Source of the DNA: Treponema sp.
Lineage (GTDB): Bacteria > Spirochaetota > Spirochaetia > Treponematales > Treponemataceae
Length of the DNA stretch: 57,432 nt
Assembly (NCBI GenBank): GCA_017470605.1
Contig: JAFUYH010000001.1
Coordinates: 1-57,432 of the forward strand
Direction of reading: 5' to 3'
Positions within the stretch are counted from its first letter, which is position 1. Every line of letters begins with the position of its first letter. Of this stretch, positions 1 to 7,811 are shown piece by piece. Under the pieces are notes generated by a model. That model ran no database searches. It was not told the DNA's origin and was given only the letters and a program-made list of their open reading frames with translations. A program made the position numbers and the translations under genes.

Positions 1-147
1 GGAATAATCATTATTGGACGTATCATCGTATTTTATAAATATTTGATAACTAGTATTTTTCATAGAAAATGGAAACATAATATATGTTACAGTTTCAGTA
101 GAGCGTGTTACCGACCCCCATATTAAAGCAGTACCGTCCGTTTTTAT
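1..147 (-). pseudogene. Phage tail-fibre-like fragment lacking a start codon, running off the left edge
   Basis: Reading the minus strand from 147 to 1 gives 49 open codons preceded directly by an in-frame TAA at 150-148. There is no start codon near the 5' end. The peptide contains DGTALIWGSVT, then VTYIMFPFSMKNTSYQIF. This matches the pattern DGT-IQWG...VTFPI-F-NT-Y that I know from C-terminal domains of phage tail-fibre or collar proteins. The similarity is recalled, not searched. Because the 5' end is cut by a stop, this looks like a silent or broken C-terminal cassette. It sits head to head with a serine recombinase, a typical setting for invertible tail-fibre segments. It could instead be a degraded prophage remnant or a chance open frame. 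Confidence 0.5.
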
Positions 148-149
148 TT

Positions 150-170
150 AATATCACAGTTTCCGATATT
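150..170. other. Imperfect dyad between fibre fragment and recombinase; candidate crossover site
   Basis: The arms AATATC (150-155) and GATATT (165-170) flank a 9-nt centre. The dyad lies exactly where the fibre-like frame is interrupted and just upstream of the recombinase start. Serine invertases act on roughly 26-bp imperfect dyads near their gene. The assignment is speculative, since only one copy is visible and AT-rich dyads are common. A TATAAT hexamer follows at 171-176 and probably serves the recombinase gene. Confidence 0.25.
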
Positions 171-196
171 TATAATAAAAACAAGAGGATAACAAA

Positions 197-880
197 ATGA
201 TTTATGGTTATATTCGCGTTTCAACAGGAACTCAAACCACTGAAAATCAGAAAATTCAGATTCAAAATTATTGCAAAGCAAGGAAACTTAGAAGGGTTGT
301 TTGGATTAGTGAGACTATCTCTGGAACGAAAGAACCGTCAAAACGAAAGTTAGGAAAACTCATCGAAACACTAACCGAAGGTGATTTAATAATATGTACA
401 GAAATATCACGATTAGGACGTTCAATGATGATGATTATGAATGTATTTGAATCCTGCATCAAAAAGAAAAGTAAAGTGATTGCAATAAAGGAAAACTTTG
501 AACTTGATGATTCAATTGCCTGTAAGGCTTTAATGTTTGCGTTTGGATTATCAGCAGAAATTGAACGCACTCTTATTTCTGAAAGAACAAAAGCCGGTTT
601 AGAACGTGCGCGTAAAAAAGGAAAAAGAATAGGCAGACAGAAAGGTGAAAAACCTCATCGTTTTAAACTAACTCCATACAAATCTAAAATTAAACGATAC
701 TTAAAAGAAGGGCGTTCCATAAATAGTATGGCTGTTGAATTTGGAGTACGATGGAAAACCATGAAAGATTTTGTTACTGTAAATATTAAGGTAAAACCTT
801 TACCGCCGCTTACTGCAGAACCTAAGAAACATGGACATCCAACATATAGAGAATTGGAATGGTTTAAAAAACACCAATAA
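197..880 (+). CDS. Serine recombinase (resolvase/invertase family)
   Basis: This 227-residue protein has the full small serine recombinase layout. The N-terminal catalytic domain starts YIRVSTGTQ, with nucleophile S9 and R7. It continues with the SRLGRS motif (R72, R75) and the EIERTLISERTKAGLERAR segment, which contains the E-R pair and leads into the long E helix. A KGKRIGRQKG linker and a C-terminal helix-turn-helix (about 165-192) follow. The start at 197 is supported by AGAGGA 8 nt upstream. The tail after residue 195 is Pro/Lys-rich and longer than usual. The family cuts and rejoins DNA at short dyad sites, either inverting or resolving a segment. The divergent fibre-like fragment favours an invertase role, but a mobile-element resolvase is possible. 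Base composition is AT-rich compared with gatA. Confidence 0.85.
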   Translation: MIYGYIRVSTGTQTTENQKIQIQNYCKARKLRRVVWISETISGTKEPSKRKLGKLIETLTEGDLIICTEISRLGRSMMMIMNVFESCIKKKSKVIAIKENFELDDSIACKALMFAFGLSAEIERTLISERTKAGLERARKKGKRIGRQKGEKPHRFKLTPYKSKIKRYLKEGRSINSMAVEFGVRWKTMKDFVTVNIKVKPLPPLTAEPKKHGHPTYRELEWFKKHQ

Positions 881-952
881 CTTGTTTCATTTATAATTGT
901 TTTTTCATCAATTTTTATTATAATTTCTATATCAAATTGTTTTATAATTTAT

Positions 953-1074
953 ACTGCGGGCGAGCACTAGAGCTACTCCCGTACCGGAAGGCCGCACATC
1001 AGCGCCTGCGCAGTTTGCTCCGCAAACTGCGGGCGAGCACTAAGGCTACTCCTGTACCGGAAGGCCGCACATCA
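953..1074. repeat. Two 49-bp GC-rich direct repeats with an intervening hairpin, overlapping the gatA 3' end
   Basis: Copies at 953-1001 and 1026-1074 are nearly identical: ACTGCGGGCGAGCAC, then a variable stretch, then GTACCGGAAGGCCGCACATCA. They are 73 bp apart. Between them is a perfect 9-bp inverted repeat, GCAGTTTGC (1010-1018) and GCAAACTGC (1022-1030). The second copy encodes the last nine residues and the stop of gatA. The element is much richer in G+C than the AT-rich stretch at 881-950, which otherwise holds nothing I recognise. It resembles a short dispersed palindromic repeat (REP-like), and the hairpin may also stop transcription after gatA. Confidence 0.7.
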
Positions 1075-2554
1075 TGTGCTCGCCATCCCAAGTCTGCGCC
1101 AGCCGCAAAATCTTCTTCTCGCTGAACATGGCCCCTGCAAACTGCATGCCGATTGGCATATTGTCTGCACTTGTACGTCCAGCCGGAACATTGATAGAAG
1201 GAATGCGGGCAAGATTTACGAAAGTTGTATATAAGTCTGAAAGGTACATTTCAAGAGGATTATCAACCTTTGAGCCAAGCTTGAATGCCGCAGTAGGACA
1301 TGTCGGGCACAAAATAATGTCGTACTTTTCAAATACGGCTGCAACCTCGCGCTGAATGCGGGCACGAACTGTCATTCCCTTTTTATATGTATCGCCGGAG
1401 AACTGTTCAGAAAGAACATAGTTTCCAATTACAATACGGCGTTTTACTTCAGGTCCAAAGCCTTCAGAACGAGTATCTACATAAAGCTCGTCATAGCCCT
1501 TGCCGTTGTCTACGCGGCGGCCATAACGGATTCCGTCAAAACGGCTGAGGTTTGAGGCTGCTTCTGAAAGGGCAATTACATAGTAAGCGGCAATAGAAGC
1601 GTCCAGAATAGGAAGGTCTACCTCTTCTACAAGAGCACCCTTCTTTGTAAACCAAGCTCTGGTTTCTTCAAAACACTTTACAACGTCCGGGTCGGCACCT
1701 TCTGTTTTCAGGAACTGCTTAGGAATTGCTATTCTGAGAGACTTGAATTCTTCGTCTGTAAGTGCTTCCAGCTTATTAAGGGATTTTCCGTCCGGCAAAT
1801 CAGCTGATGTATCATCATACATATCAACACCGCACATAAGACTGAGCGGCTCTGCAATGTCTGCAGGAGTGTGGCCGAGAATGCCGACCTGATCCAGAGA
1901 AGAACCGTAGGCTACAACGCCCCAGCGGCTGAGAACTCCGTAAGTTGTCTTAAGGCCGTAGATTCCGCAGTAACTTGCAGGAAGACGAACTGAACCGCCG
2001 GTTTCTGTACCAAGACCGAACAGGGCCTGATTTGCAGCAACTGCGGCGGCAGAACCACCAGAAGAACCTCCCGAAACAAACTCGCGGTTAATTGGGTTAC
2101 GGGTCGGGCCGTAGCATGAGTATTCTGTAGAAGAGCCCATTGCAAACTCATCCTGATTGCAGCGGCCAAGGGCAATTGCACCGGCCTTTTCCAAGCGGTC
2201 AATTACGGTTGCATTGTAAGGTGCAACATAGCCTTCCAGAATTTTTGAAGCACAGGTAAGGCGGTGCCCCTTTGAGTTGATGTTGTCTTTGTTTGCAAAG
2301 GGGATTCCCAGCAATGGCTTTTCTTCAAAAAGTTTGTCCAGGGCTGCTGAACCTGCAGCGCGTGCAGCAGCAATTTCCTTGTCGGCAGCCTGAGCCTTTG
2401 CAAGAGCATCATCATAAAGTTCGATGAATGCATTAAGAGGAATTGGAGCAGATTTATCTTTTTCAAAAGTTTCGATTGAATTGCGAACTAACTGCTCGCT
2501 GGTAATTTCGCCAGCTTTGAGGGCAGCGCGTGTGTTTTCTATTGTATAATACAT
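1046..2554 (-). CDS. gatA: Aspartyl/glutamyl-tRNA amidotransferase subunit A
   Basis: The product is the amidase subunit of the GatCAB complex. It releases ammonia from glutamine to convert Glu-tRNA(Gln) (or Asp-tRNA(Asn)) to the amidated form in the cytoplasm. The amidase signature is intact: catalytic Lys in GIPFANKDN (K89), cis-Ser in GGSSGGSAAAVAA (S164) and nucleophile Ser in TETGGSVRLP (S188), counted from the chosen start. I chose ATG at 2554 because GGAG lies 6 nt upstream. A TTG four codons earlier has no such site. The length of 502 residues is slightly above the usual 480-490. The last nine residues (MMCGLPVQE) come from a repeat element, so the natural C-terminus seems to have been replaced. 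gatC lies just upstream on the same strand, but gatB is not in this window. Confidence 0.95.
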   Translation of the reverse strand: MYYTIENTRAALKAGEITSEQLVRNSIETFEKDKSAPIPLNAFIELYDDALAKAQAADKEIAAARAAGSAALDKLFEEKPLLGIPFANKDNINSKGHRLTCASKILEGYVAPYNATVIDRLEKAGAIALGRCNQDEFAMGSSTEYSCYGPTRNPINREFVSGGSSGGSAAAVAANQALFGLGTETGGSVRLPASYCGIYGLKTTYGVLSRWGVVAYGSSLDQVGILGHTPADIAEPLSLMCGVDMYDDTSADLPDGKSLNKLEALTDEEFKSLRIAIPKQFLKTEGADPDVVKCFEETRAWFTKKGALVEEVDLPILDASIAAYYVIALSEAASNLSRFDGIRYGRRVDNGKGYDELYVDTRSEGFGPEVKRRIVIGNYVLSEQFSGDTYKKGMTVRARIQREVAAVFEKYDIILCPTCPTAAFKLGSKVDNPLEMYLSDLYTTFVNLARIPSINVPAGRTSADNMPIGMQFAGAMFSEKKILRLAQTWDGEHMMCGLPVQE

Positions 2555-2566
2555 ATTTTTCTCCAA

Positions 2567-2666
2567 GAGTTTTTGCCGGCGCTCGCTAGTCTCGCGCCGA
2601 GCCGTTCTTTCGATGAACCTAAAAAAGCCCGCTGTCGCTGCCTTTTTTTTTAACGGTTCTTCGATT
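2567..2666. repeat. gatC-gatA spacer made of two palindromic elements
   Basis: On the minus strand the 100-nt spacer first holds an imperfect hairpin. GAACC...GGTTC closes it, and A-rich and T-rich arms surround a GCAGCGACAGCGGGC centre. The flanks are related direct repeats, ATCGAAGAACCG and ATCGAAAGAACGG. A second hairpin with arms CGGCGC and GCGCCG follows just before the gatA ribosome binding site. The first hairpin has a T-run in its 3' arm and could attenuate transcription between gatC and gatA. The makeup is repeat-like, not an ordinary spacer. Confidence 0.5.
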
Positions 2667-2978
2667 TTAGGCTCCCTCCCCCAAAACCTTAGGTACCTGG
2701 AAGTAGCCGTCCATAAAGTTTTCTGAAACTTTCTTTACATCACTGATTTCAAGACCTTCTACTACAATATCTCCACGAAGTTTATCGGCTTCCGTACGAG
2801 GATAGGCGTCATAAGGATTTTCACTGTCATCATATTTAGAAAGAATATCAAAATAACCAACGATATCATCTACCTGTTTTTTCAAAGTCTCCATGTTTGT
2901 ACTTTCCGGAGACAGACGTGACAAATAAAGCAGATTTTCAAGAGTCTGCGCGTCAATTTCTTTGTGTTGTGTTGCCAT
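2667..2978 (-). CDS. gatC: Aspartyl/glutamyl-tRNA amidotransferase subunit C
   Basis: This 103-residue protein has the GatC pattern. An N-terminal helix (TLENLLYLSRLSPES) leads to a helical segment ending VGYFDILSKYD. The C-terminus is the typical wrap-around strap ending DGYFQVPKVLGEGA. GatC holds GatA and GatB together. It is encoded directly upstream of gatA. There is no Shine-Dalgarno sequence. Instead TATACT ends 7 nt before the ATG, with TTCCCA 17 bp further upstream, which suggests a leaderless transcript. Confidence 0.93.
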   Translation of the reverse strand: MATQHKEIDAQTLENLLYLSRLSPESTNMETLKKQVDDIVGYFDILSKYDDSENPYDAYPRTEADKLRGDIVVEGLEISDVKKVSENFMDGYFQVPKVLGEGA

Positions 2979-2985
2979 AATTTAC

Positions 2986-3014
2986 AGTATACAGAATTTT
3001 GCAGAATGTGGGAA
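2986..3014 (-). promoter_or_regulatory. Predicted leaderless promoter of gatC
   Basis: On the minus strand, TTCCCA (3014-3009), a 17-bp spacer and TATACT (2991-2986) are followed by 7 nt and the gatC ATG. Transcription would begin at or next to the start codon. Confidence 0.5.
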
Positions 3015-3057
3015 TATATCACTTGTGATTATGCCTAAGCCGTTATAAAATCAAGAC

Positions 3058-3672
3058 ATGACTATTCAGACTCTTATTGAAATGATTGGATATTTTGGCT
3101 CTTTTCTTGTGATTGTTTCCATGCTGATGACTTCCGTAGTGAAGCTGCGTATAATTAACACGGTTGGAAGCGTAATTTTCTGCGGCTATGCCATCTGCAT
3201 TCACTCTTACCCAACCGCCGCCATGCAGCTTTGTTTAATTGCAATTAACATAATCAATCTTTACAAGCTGATGAATACGAAAAAGGAATATACTGCCGTA
3301 AACGTAAAAGCCGAGGACGGATTTTTGAATCATTTTCTGGATGAAAATTTTTCTGATATAGCACATTTTTTCCCGGACTGTTCAAAACCTTCTTCAGATG
3401 ATGAAGTCATTTTGATTATGTGCGGGCAGAACCCGGCAGGAGTTTTTGTCGCAAGTAAGGAAAATGATGACAGTCCCGGGGCTCTCTTCATAAAACTGGA
3501 CTACACTACCCCAGCCTACCGCGACACAAGTGCCGCAAAATTCCTTTTTGATTTCCTAAAATCTCAAGGGGTTCAAAAACTTTCAACTAAAACAATAATT
3601 CCCGCCCACAAAAGATACCTTAAGAAAATGGGCTTTGAACAGAATGGTGAAGTGTACGTGCGTACCCTATAG
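3058..3672 (+). CDS. YgjV-like inner membrane protein with C-terminal acyltransferase-like domain
   Basis: This is a 204-residue protein. The first 70 residues form three or so membrane segments (IGYFGSFLVIVSMLMTSVVKL, then a helix around VGSVIFCGYAI and another around MQLCLIAINIINLY). They resemble the YgjV family of small inner membrane proteins. Residues 80-204 are soluble and end KLSTKTIIPAHKRYLKKMGFEQNGEVYVRTL. That is the kind of ending seen in GNAT-type domains, where a helix and final strand carry a KMGF-like motif. The function is unknown. No ribosome binding site is visible, and TATAAA lies 8 nt before the ATG. The gene ends 6 bp inside the convergent Rpn-family gene. Confidence 0.6.
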   Translation: MTIQTLIEMIGYFGSFLVIVSMLMTSVVKLRIINTVGSVIFCGYAICIHSYPTAAMQLCLIAINIINLYKLMNTKKEYTAVNVKAEDGFLNHFLDENFSDIAHFFPDCSKPSSDDEVILIMCGQNPAGVFVASKENDDSPGALFIKLDYTTPAYRDTSAAKFLFDFLKSQGVQKLSTKTIIPAHKRYLKKMGFEQNGEVYVRTL

Positions 3673-4536
3673 CTTAGAAGCCAGTTCTTTTACTTTTTCA
3701 AGAGGAAGTCCTGTACATCGAGAAACTTTTTCTGGAGAAGAGCCTTCTTTCAGAAAGTTTTTAGCAGTCAATACCGCCATTTCTTCACGCCCCTCTGCAA
3801 GGCCCGCCTCTCGCCCTTCAGCACGCCCTTCAGCACGCCCTTCAGCACGCCCTTCGGCCAGCCCGGTTTCGCGGGCCAATTCCTTCTCTTCTTCTAAAAT
3901 ATCCTGAAAATACATGTAATCATCCTCCCATTCAGAACGAGATTTTGCATTTTTAGAAGAAACTTCAAGCTGATCTGTATATTTAGACTGTGATTTATTC
4001 TCATACACAAACCGAAGTACGGCCTTTAGTTCTTCATTATCAGTCACTTTATTGTATGCACTTGCATTATAAAATACAGCATGGCTTTTGTCATTATAAG
4101 ATACCTTGTCTGTTTCCAAAAACTTCATAGTTCTTGTATAAATTGGAATATCTGCCCCAAATGGATCATCAACACATACAAACAAAATGTAACTTTCTTT
4201 TAATTTTCTGAACATAGTCCTTCTCTTTGTTGTTGCAACATCCGAAGCACTCTGGTAATACCGAGCCCTAAGCAGCAAATCATCATAGTCACCGGTTTGC
4301 ATTTCAATATCAAACACTCTATCACTGTCCTTTACATAAACATCAAGCCGTACACCCCGAGAGTCATAATAATTTTCAACAAGATTTTCCGTATTCAGAT
4401 ATTCTATTTTTGAAATCTCAATACCAAGCAAAATCTCAATGAATTTTTTGCAAAGTTCCTCTTCAAGCATGACCTTACAGAAAATAAAATTATCTGCAAA
4501 TGTAAGTTCATTCCACGGTTTTGAAAACTGTCCCAT
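3667..4536 (-). CDS. Rpn/PD-(D/E)XK transposase-like nuclease with tandem AEGR repeats
   Basis: This 289-residue protein starts MGQFSKPWNELTFADNFIFCKVM, typical of the Rpn/TIGR01784 (PD-(D/E)XK nuclease family transposase) group. Candidate catalytic residues are D65 in GVRLDVYVKD and E78/Q80 in FDIEMQTG. The C-terminal half carries a charged helix with GLAEGRAEGRAEGRAEGREAGLAEGR, then a domain ending PLEKVKELASKL. Rpn proteins are DNA endonucleases linked to RecA-independent recombination. This particular function is inferred from family resemblance. A strong site, AAGGAGG, lies 7 nt before the ATG. The repeat number can change without shifting frame. Confidence 0.8.
   Translation of the reverse strand: MGQFSKPWNELTFADNFIFCKVMLEEELCKKFIEILLGIEISKIEYLNTENLVENYYDSRGVRLDVYVKDSDRVFDIEMQTGDYDDLLLRARYYQSASDVATTKRRTMFRKLKESYILFVCVDDPFGADIPIYTRTMKFLETDKVSYNDKSHAVFYNASAYNKVTDNEELKAVLRFVYENKSQSKYTDQLEVSSKNAKSRSEWEDDYMYFQDILEEEKELARETGLAEGRAEGRAEGRAEGREAGLAEGREEMAVLTAKNFLKEGSSPEKVSRCTGLPLEKVKELASKL
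3812..3859. repeat. Four 12-bp tandem repeats inside the Rpn-family gene
   Basis: The units CGCCCTTCAGCA begin at 3812, 3824, 3836 and 3848. The last one is diverged (CGCCCTTCGGCC). On the coding strand each unit adds one Ala-Glu-Gly-Arg block. The array length can vary by slippage in steps of four residues. Confidence 0.9.
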
Positions 4537-4557
4537 TTCAGCCTCCTTAATTATGAG

Positions 4558-4600
4558 AAAAAAAAAGACTGTGTAAAAAGATTGTTCTTTCTACACAGTC
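4558..4600 (-). terminator. Rho-independent terminator of the large lipoprotein gene
   Basis: On the minus strand, GACTGTGTA (4600-4592) and TACACAGTC (4575-4567) form a 9-bp stem, followed by nine T residues (4566-4558). It lies after the lipoprotein gene at 4668-7349 and before the Rpn gene, separating the two transcripts. Confidence 0.9.
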
Positions 4601-4667
4601 CTTTATAATTATTATAGGCTGCTATATTTCATTTTATACAGTTTTCCCCAAAAATAATTATTAAATT

Positions 4668-7349
4668 TTAGAATGCATAAACTGCAACCATCTTGCGCTT
4701 TGTAGCAAGAGGATTACACACGTTTGTAATAATATCTACAATCTGGTTTTCTACTGTAGTTCCGCGTACTGCACTAAAGTACAGGTTCCTGTCTGCAACA
4801 CTGTAAGTAATTACTTCCAGGGAATTTCTGTTTGCTACTTCGTCAAAATGATTTGTTACAACACCAGTAGAAAGATCTACAGAATATATGTGGTGATATC
4901 CCAATTCTGATCCTGTATCACTCATAAGAGAATACTGCATGAACATTCTTGTGCCAACTTTCTGGGAATTTACAACTTTACCTGCCGGTAAACTTATTTT
5001 TGTAACAGTTTCTTCTACAGTGCCATCGTTATATGAAAGTTTAACAATGAAATAGAATGGTTTGCTATTTTCAGATGACCACCAGCTATCATAAAGGTTT
5101 GTAAAGTCATAGAATACACCATCCTTTGTAACAGAAAGGGAACCAGAACCATATCCAGAATAATATTCTGTTCCTTCAGAGAAACTAATCCATTCACTTC
5201 CTGAATAACAATAAGGAATTGAATACTGTCCATCAATTACTGGAGAAACTGTAGTATCACCACCAGACGTTAAATCTTTTACTAAAGCAGAAGAATCGGT
5301 ATCTTTTACAAAACATGTTTTAGAAATGAATGAGAATGGTCCAGAAACATAATTACAAGTAGTACTTCCATCACTATTATACTTATATCTATATTCTCCT
5401 TCTGATTCTGACATTAACTTGCAAAATAAAGAAAGACGTTCCATATCTTCTGCAATCCATTTTATAGCCTCTTCATCTGTAAGTGTTGTATAAAGGGCAG
5501 AATAATCTGCATCATCCTTAAATGAAGTAAGACGAAATTCCTTTTCATCATTTACATTACAAATGCTAAATAAGTATTGTAAAATTTCTTCAGGAGTTTT
5601 CTTCAAGTTTAGCGCAATATATTTAGTATCGAAAGCACCAGTTTCCACAAATGAAGCATACCCACTTGAATAATATGTACCATCATCATATCGTTCAAAA
5701 TAATCAGAACCTTTTAAATCTGTATAGATATCTTCATAATGCCAGCCTTCTTCTTCGCTATAAACATAATCAGAGTTACTGCAATAAGAAACGATTACTT
5801 CATCATAATCCCTTACAAGAGTATCTGTACCTTTTACGTAAAGAATATCTGAATAGAAATTATGGTCATATCCACGTCCTTTATTTTTCCAGGCAAAATA
5901 ATTATTATTAGCACAATCGCGATAATATAAGGCAACTTTTCCATAATAACTGTTTAAAGCATTCAAAGCATCTTCATTTTTTAACCCTTTTGTAATAAGG
6001 TACAGAAGTTTTAAACTTCCACTCTCATTTTCATAAGCATCAAACTTAATATCAACATCATCTAATGAAAGGCGAACATTACCTGCATTTACTAAAAATG
6101 AATCCATTAGTTTTTCTACAGAGAATTTTTTATTTTCGAGGAGTGAGCTATACCAATAAAAATCTGAATAGTCTACACTGATATAATCAAACATGTCAGA
6201 TAGTTCATAATTAATATACTCCGACTCTGGAGTAGAATCCTCTGTCTTTTCTTTATCTGTTACAGTTTCAGTTTCAAATGTATATCTTTTTACATATTTT
6301 TTATCTTTAAAGCCAGCATTTTTTGTAGCTATATGAAGACCATAGTTATTTCCATCTTTAGCAAGATAGTACATTACGCCAGAAGCATCATCATAAGCCC
6401 ATTTATTTGATTCAAAAGAATAAGAGTTTGATGCATAATAAATATTTACAGGACTATTAGGATTTGAAACAGGAATGGCTCTTAAGAAAGACGCTCCATT
6501 ACGATAGCCAGAAGCAAAAATCCATTGGCTATCATTATCTATCTGCATCCTATCGTAAGTTGTTCCTGCAACAGCAGCAACCATCTGAGTAAGTTCATTT
6601 GTTTTTGGATTAAACTGGTAAATACACTGCCCATTATCTACATAGTTACTTTCATTATTGCTATACTCCCAATAAGAATCATTTACAATAAAGTAAACAT
6701 TTCCAGAAGCGTCAAAAGTTACTGTATCTGTTCTTAAAGATAGATAGTTTTTTGCATCATAGTCATAGTAATAATCTTTTTCATTAGTATTTTCTTCTAC
6801 ATCCTTTTTAAGAATATCTGCAATAGTACCATCACTATGAACACAAATTAACTGCCCAATTTTAGTTTCCTTAGTCTGATATTCTGTCGGTGTACTCCAT
6901 TCATCTTTATGTTCAATTGCGACATCTTCACGACTAATTACGCTGGTGCCTTCGAAGACAACAAAAAAGTCTTCTGAACCTTCTACTGGTGATTTATAAA
7001 TAGCAACAATTTTTGCAAGAGAAGCACCTTCTTCCACTGTAATGGCATCTTCCATTGAACCATCTGCAAGAATCTTTACTAAATCACCCAAAGAGTCAAC
7101 ATCTACAGCAGCTCTGGCACCAGAACCTGATGATTCAAGTTTAGCAACAGCATTAGCTCCAGTAAAGTTAAACTTTATGCCAGCAGTAGTCACAATAGTT
7201 GTTGAACCACCAGAACCATTACTCCCACTAGGATTTTCTGTACTACTTCCATTCTCATTTACATCTTCTACAGAACCAGCCGGATTTTTACATGCAAAAA
7301 ATAGAGAAAATGCAACCAACGCCGTTAGAGTCACTAAAATCTTTTTCAT
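4668..7349 (-). CDS. Large lipoprotein of unknown function
   Basis: This 893-residue protein has a signal peptide with a lipobox (LFFAC, Cys20). A Ser/Gly/Asn-rich linker follows (about residues 25-55), as in surface-tethered lipoproteins. The body is rich in Tyr, Ser, Asp and Asn. It has blocks such as IYQFNPKTNELTQMV and HIYSVDLSTGVVTNHF that look like propeller-type strand repeats. I recognise no catalytic motif. The start has GGTGAGG 5 nt before the ATG. The gene is divergent from an XRE-family regulator with two dyads between them, which suggests direct control. The last 19 bp of its coding end are repeated at 7773-7791, beside a decayed regulator. A surface sensor or binding protein is possible but unsupported. 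Confidence 0.7.
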   Translation of the reverse strand: MKKILVTLTALVAFSLFFACKNPAGSVEDVNENGSSTENPSGSNGSGGSTTIVTTAGIKFNFTGANAVAKLESSGSGARAAVDVDSLGDLVKILADGSMEDAITVEEGASLAKIVAIYKSPVEGSEDFFVVFEGTSVISREDVAIEHKDEWSTPTEYQTKETKIGQLICVHSDGTIADILKKDVEENTNEKDYYYDYDAKNYLSLRTDTVTFDASGNVYFIVNDSYWEYSNNESNYVDNGQCIYQFNPKTNELTQMVAAVAGTTYDRMQIDNDSQWIFASGYRNGASFLRAIPVSNPNSPVNIYYASNSYSFESNKWAYDDASGVMYYLAKDGNNYGLHIATKNAGFKDKKYVKRYTFETETVTDKEKTEDSTPESEYINYELSDMFDYISVDYSDFYWYSSLLENKKFSVEKLMDSFLVNAGNVRLSLDDVDIKFDAYENESGSLKLLYLITKGLKNEDALNALNSYYGKVALYYRDCANNNYFAWKNKGRGYDHNFYSDILYVKGTDTLVRDYDEVIVSYCSNSDYVYSEEEGWHYEDIYTDLKGSDYFERYDDGTYYSSGYASFVETGAFDTKYIALNLKKTPEEILQYLFSICNVNDEKEFRLTSFKDDADYSALYTTLTDEEAIKWIAEDMERLSLFCKLMSESEGEYRYKYNSDGSTTCNYVSGPFSFISKTCFVKDTDSSALVKDLTSGGDTTVSPVIDGQYSIPYCYSGSEWISFSEGTEYYSGYGSGSLSVTKDGVFYDFTNLYDSWWSSENSKPFYFIVKLSYNDGTVEETVTKISLPAGKVVNSQKVGTRMFMQYSLMSDTGSELGYHHIYSVDLSTGVVTNHFDEVANRNSLEVITYSVADRNLYFSAVRGTTVENQIVDIITNVCNPLATKRKMVAVYAF

Positions 7350-7370
7350 AACAACCTCACCTTTTTATTT

Positions 7371-7416
7371 AAAGCCAATGGCTTTAGTATAATTGTAATA
7401 CAAGCCATTCGCTTGT
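7371..7416. promoter_or_regulatory. Two operator-like dyads in the lipoprotein-XRE divergent region
   Basis: AAAGCC-AAT-GGCTTT (7371-7385) and ACAAGC-CATTC-GCTTGT (7400-7416) are perfect dyads that share the half-site AAGCCA. Their centres are 30 bp apart, close to three helical turns. TATAAT (7388-7393, plus) and TATACT (7391-7386, minus) lie between them, so a dimer bound at either site would block both promoters. The neighbouring XRE protein is the obvious binder. Confidence 0.55.
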
Positions 7417-7451
7417 GTCAAACAAATTTACACGCTGATAGCATTAGTTTT

Positions 7452-7772
7452 ATGAGTCTTCGAGGAATTTTTACAGAAAATCTTAAATTTTACAGAAAAA
7501 ATGCGGGGCTGAGTCAGCAGCAGCTGGCAGAAAAAGCTGATATAGCCACTAATTATCTGAGTGAAATTGAACGCGGACTAAAGTTTCCTTCTGTGGAACT
7601 GATAGAACGCCTGGCAGAAGAACTTGACATTCCTCCAAGTTTCCTTTTTATTGGCGATAAGGCAGATGGAAAAGAGGAACTTCTCATAAAAAAAAGAAAC
7701 AGTGAATTCTGTAAAAAACTTTTATCCACTGTTTCTGATTTATTAAAAGAATACGGATTTCTTTCTAATTAA
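7452..7772 (+). CDS. XRE-family helix-turn-helix regulator
   Basis: This 106-residue protein has an N-terminal Cro/CI-type helix-turn-helix: LKFYRKNAGLSQQQLAEKADIATNYLSEIERG, followed by PSVELIERLAEELDIPPSFLF. A short charged C-terminal helix ends LLKEYGFLSN. I start it at ATG 7452, since the fold begins MSLRGIFTENLK. An upstream TTG frame would add 13 residues with no family character. There is no clear ribosome binding site. It is divergent from the large lipoprotein gene and probably represses it and itself through the dyads at 7371-7416. Confidence 0.88.
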   Translation: MSLRGIFTENLKFYRKNAGLSQQQLAEKADIATNYLSEIERGLKFPSVELIERLAEELDIPPSFLFIGDKADGKEELLIKKRNSEFCKKLLSTVSDLLKEYGFLSN

Positions 7773-7791
7773 AATGCATAAACTGCAACCA
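7773..7791. repeat. 19-bp duplicate of the 3' coding end of the lipoprotein gene
   Basis: AATGCATAAACTGCAACCA occurs here directly after the XRE stop codon, and again at 4672-4690, where it encodes the last residues of the large lipoprotein. Both copies are in the same orientation, which suggests a rearrangement or loss of a second lipoprotein copy. Confidence 0.85.
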
Positions 7792-7811
7792 ACAAACCTG
7801 TAATACATATC

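Noticed and set aside
3812..3859. The repeat array as a CRISPR
   Set aside because: The units are contiguous 12-bp codon repeats with no spacers and no cas genes nearby.
3667..4536. An insertion sequence carrying the Rpn-like gene (also at 21187-22041)
   Set aside because: No terminal inverted repeats or target duplications were seen around either gene, so they are listed only as nuclease genes.
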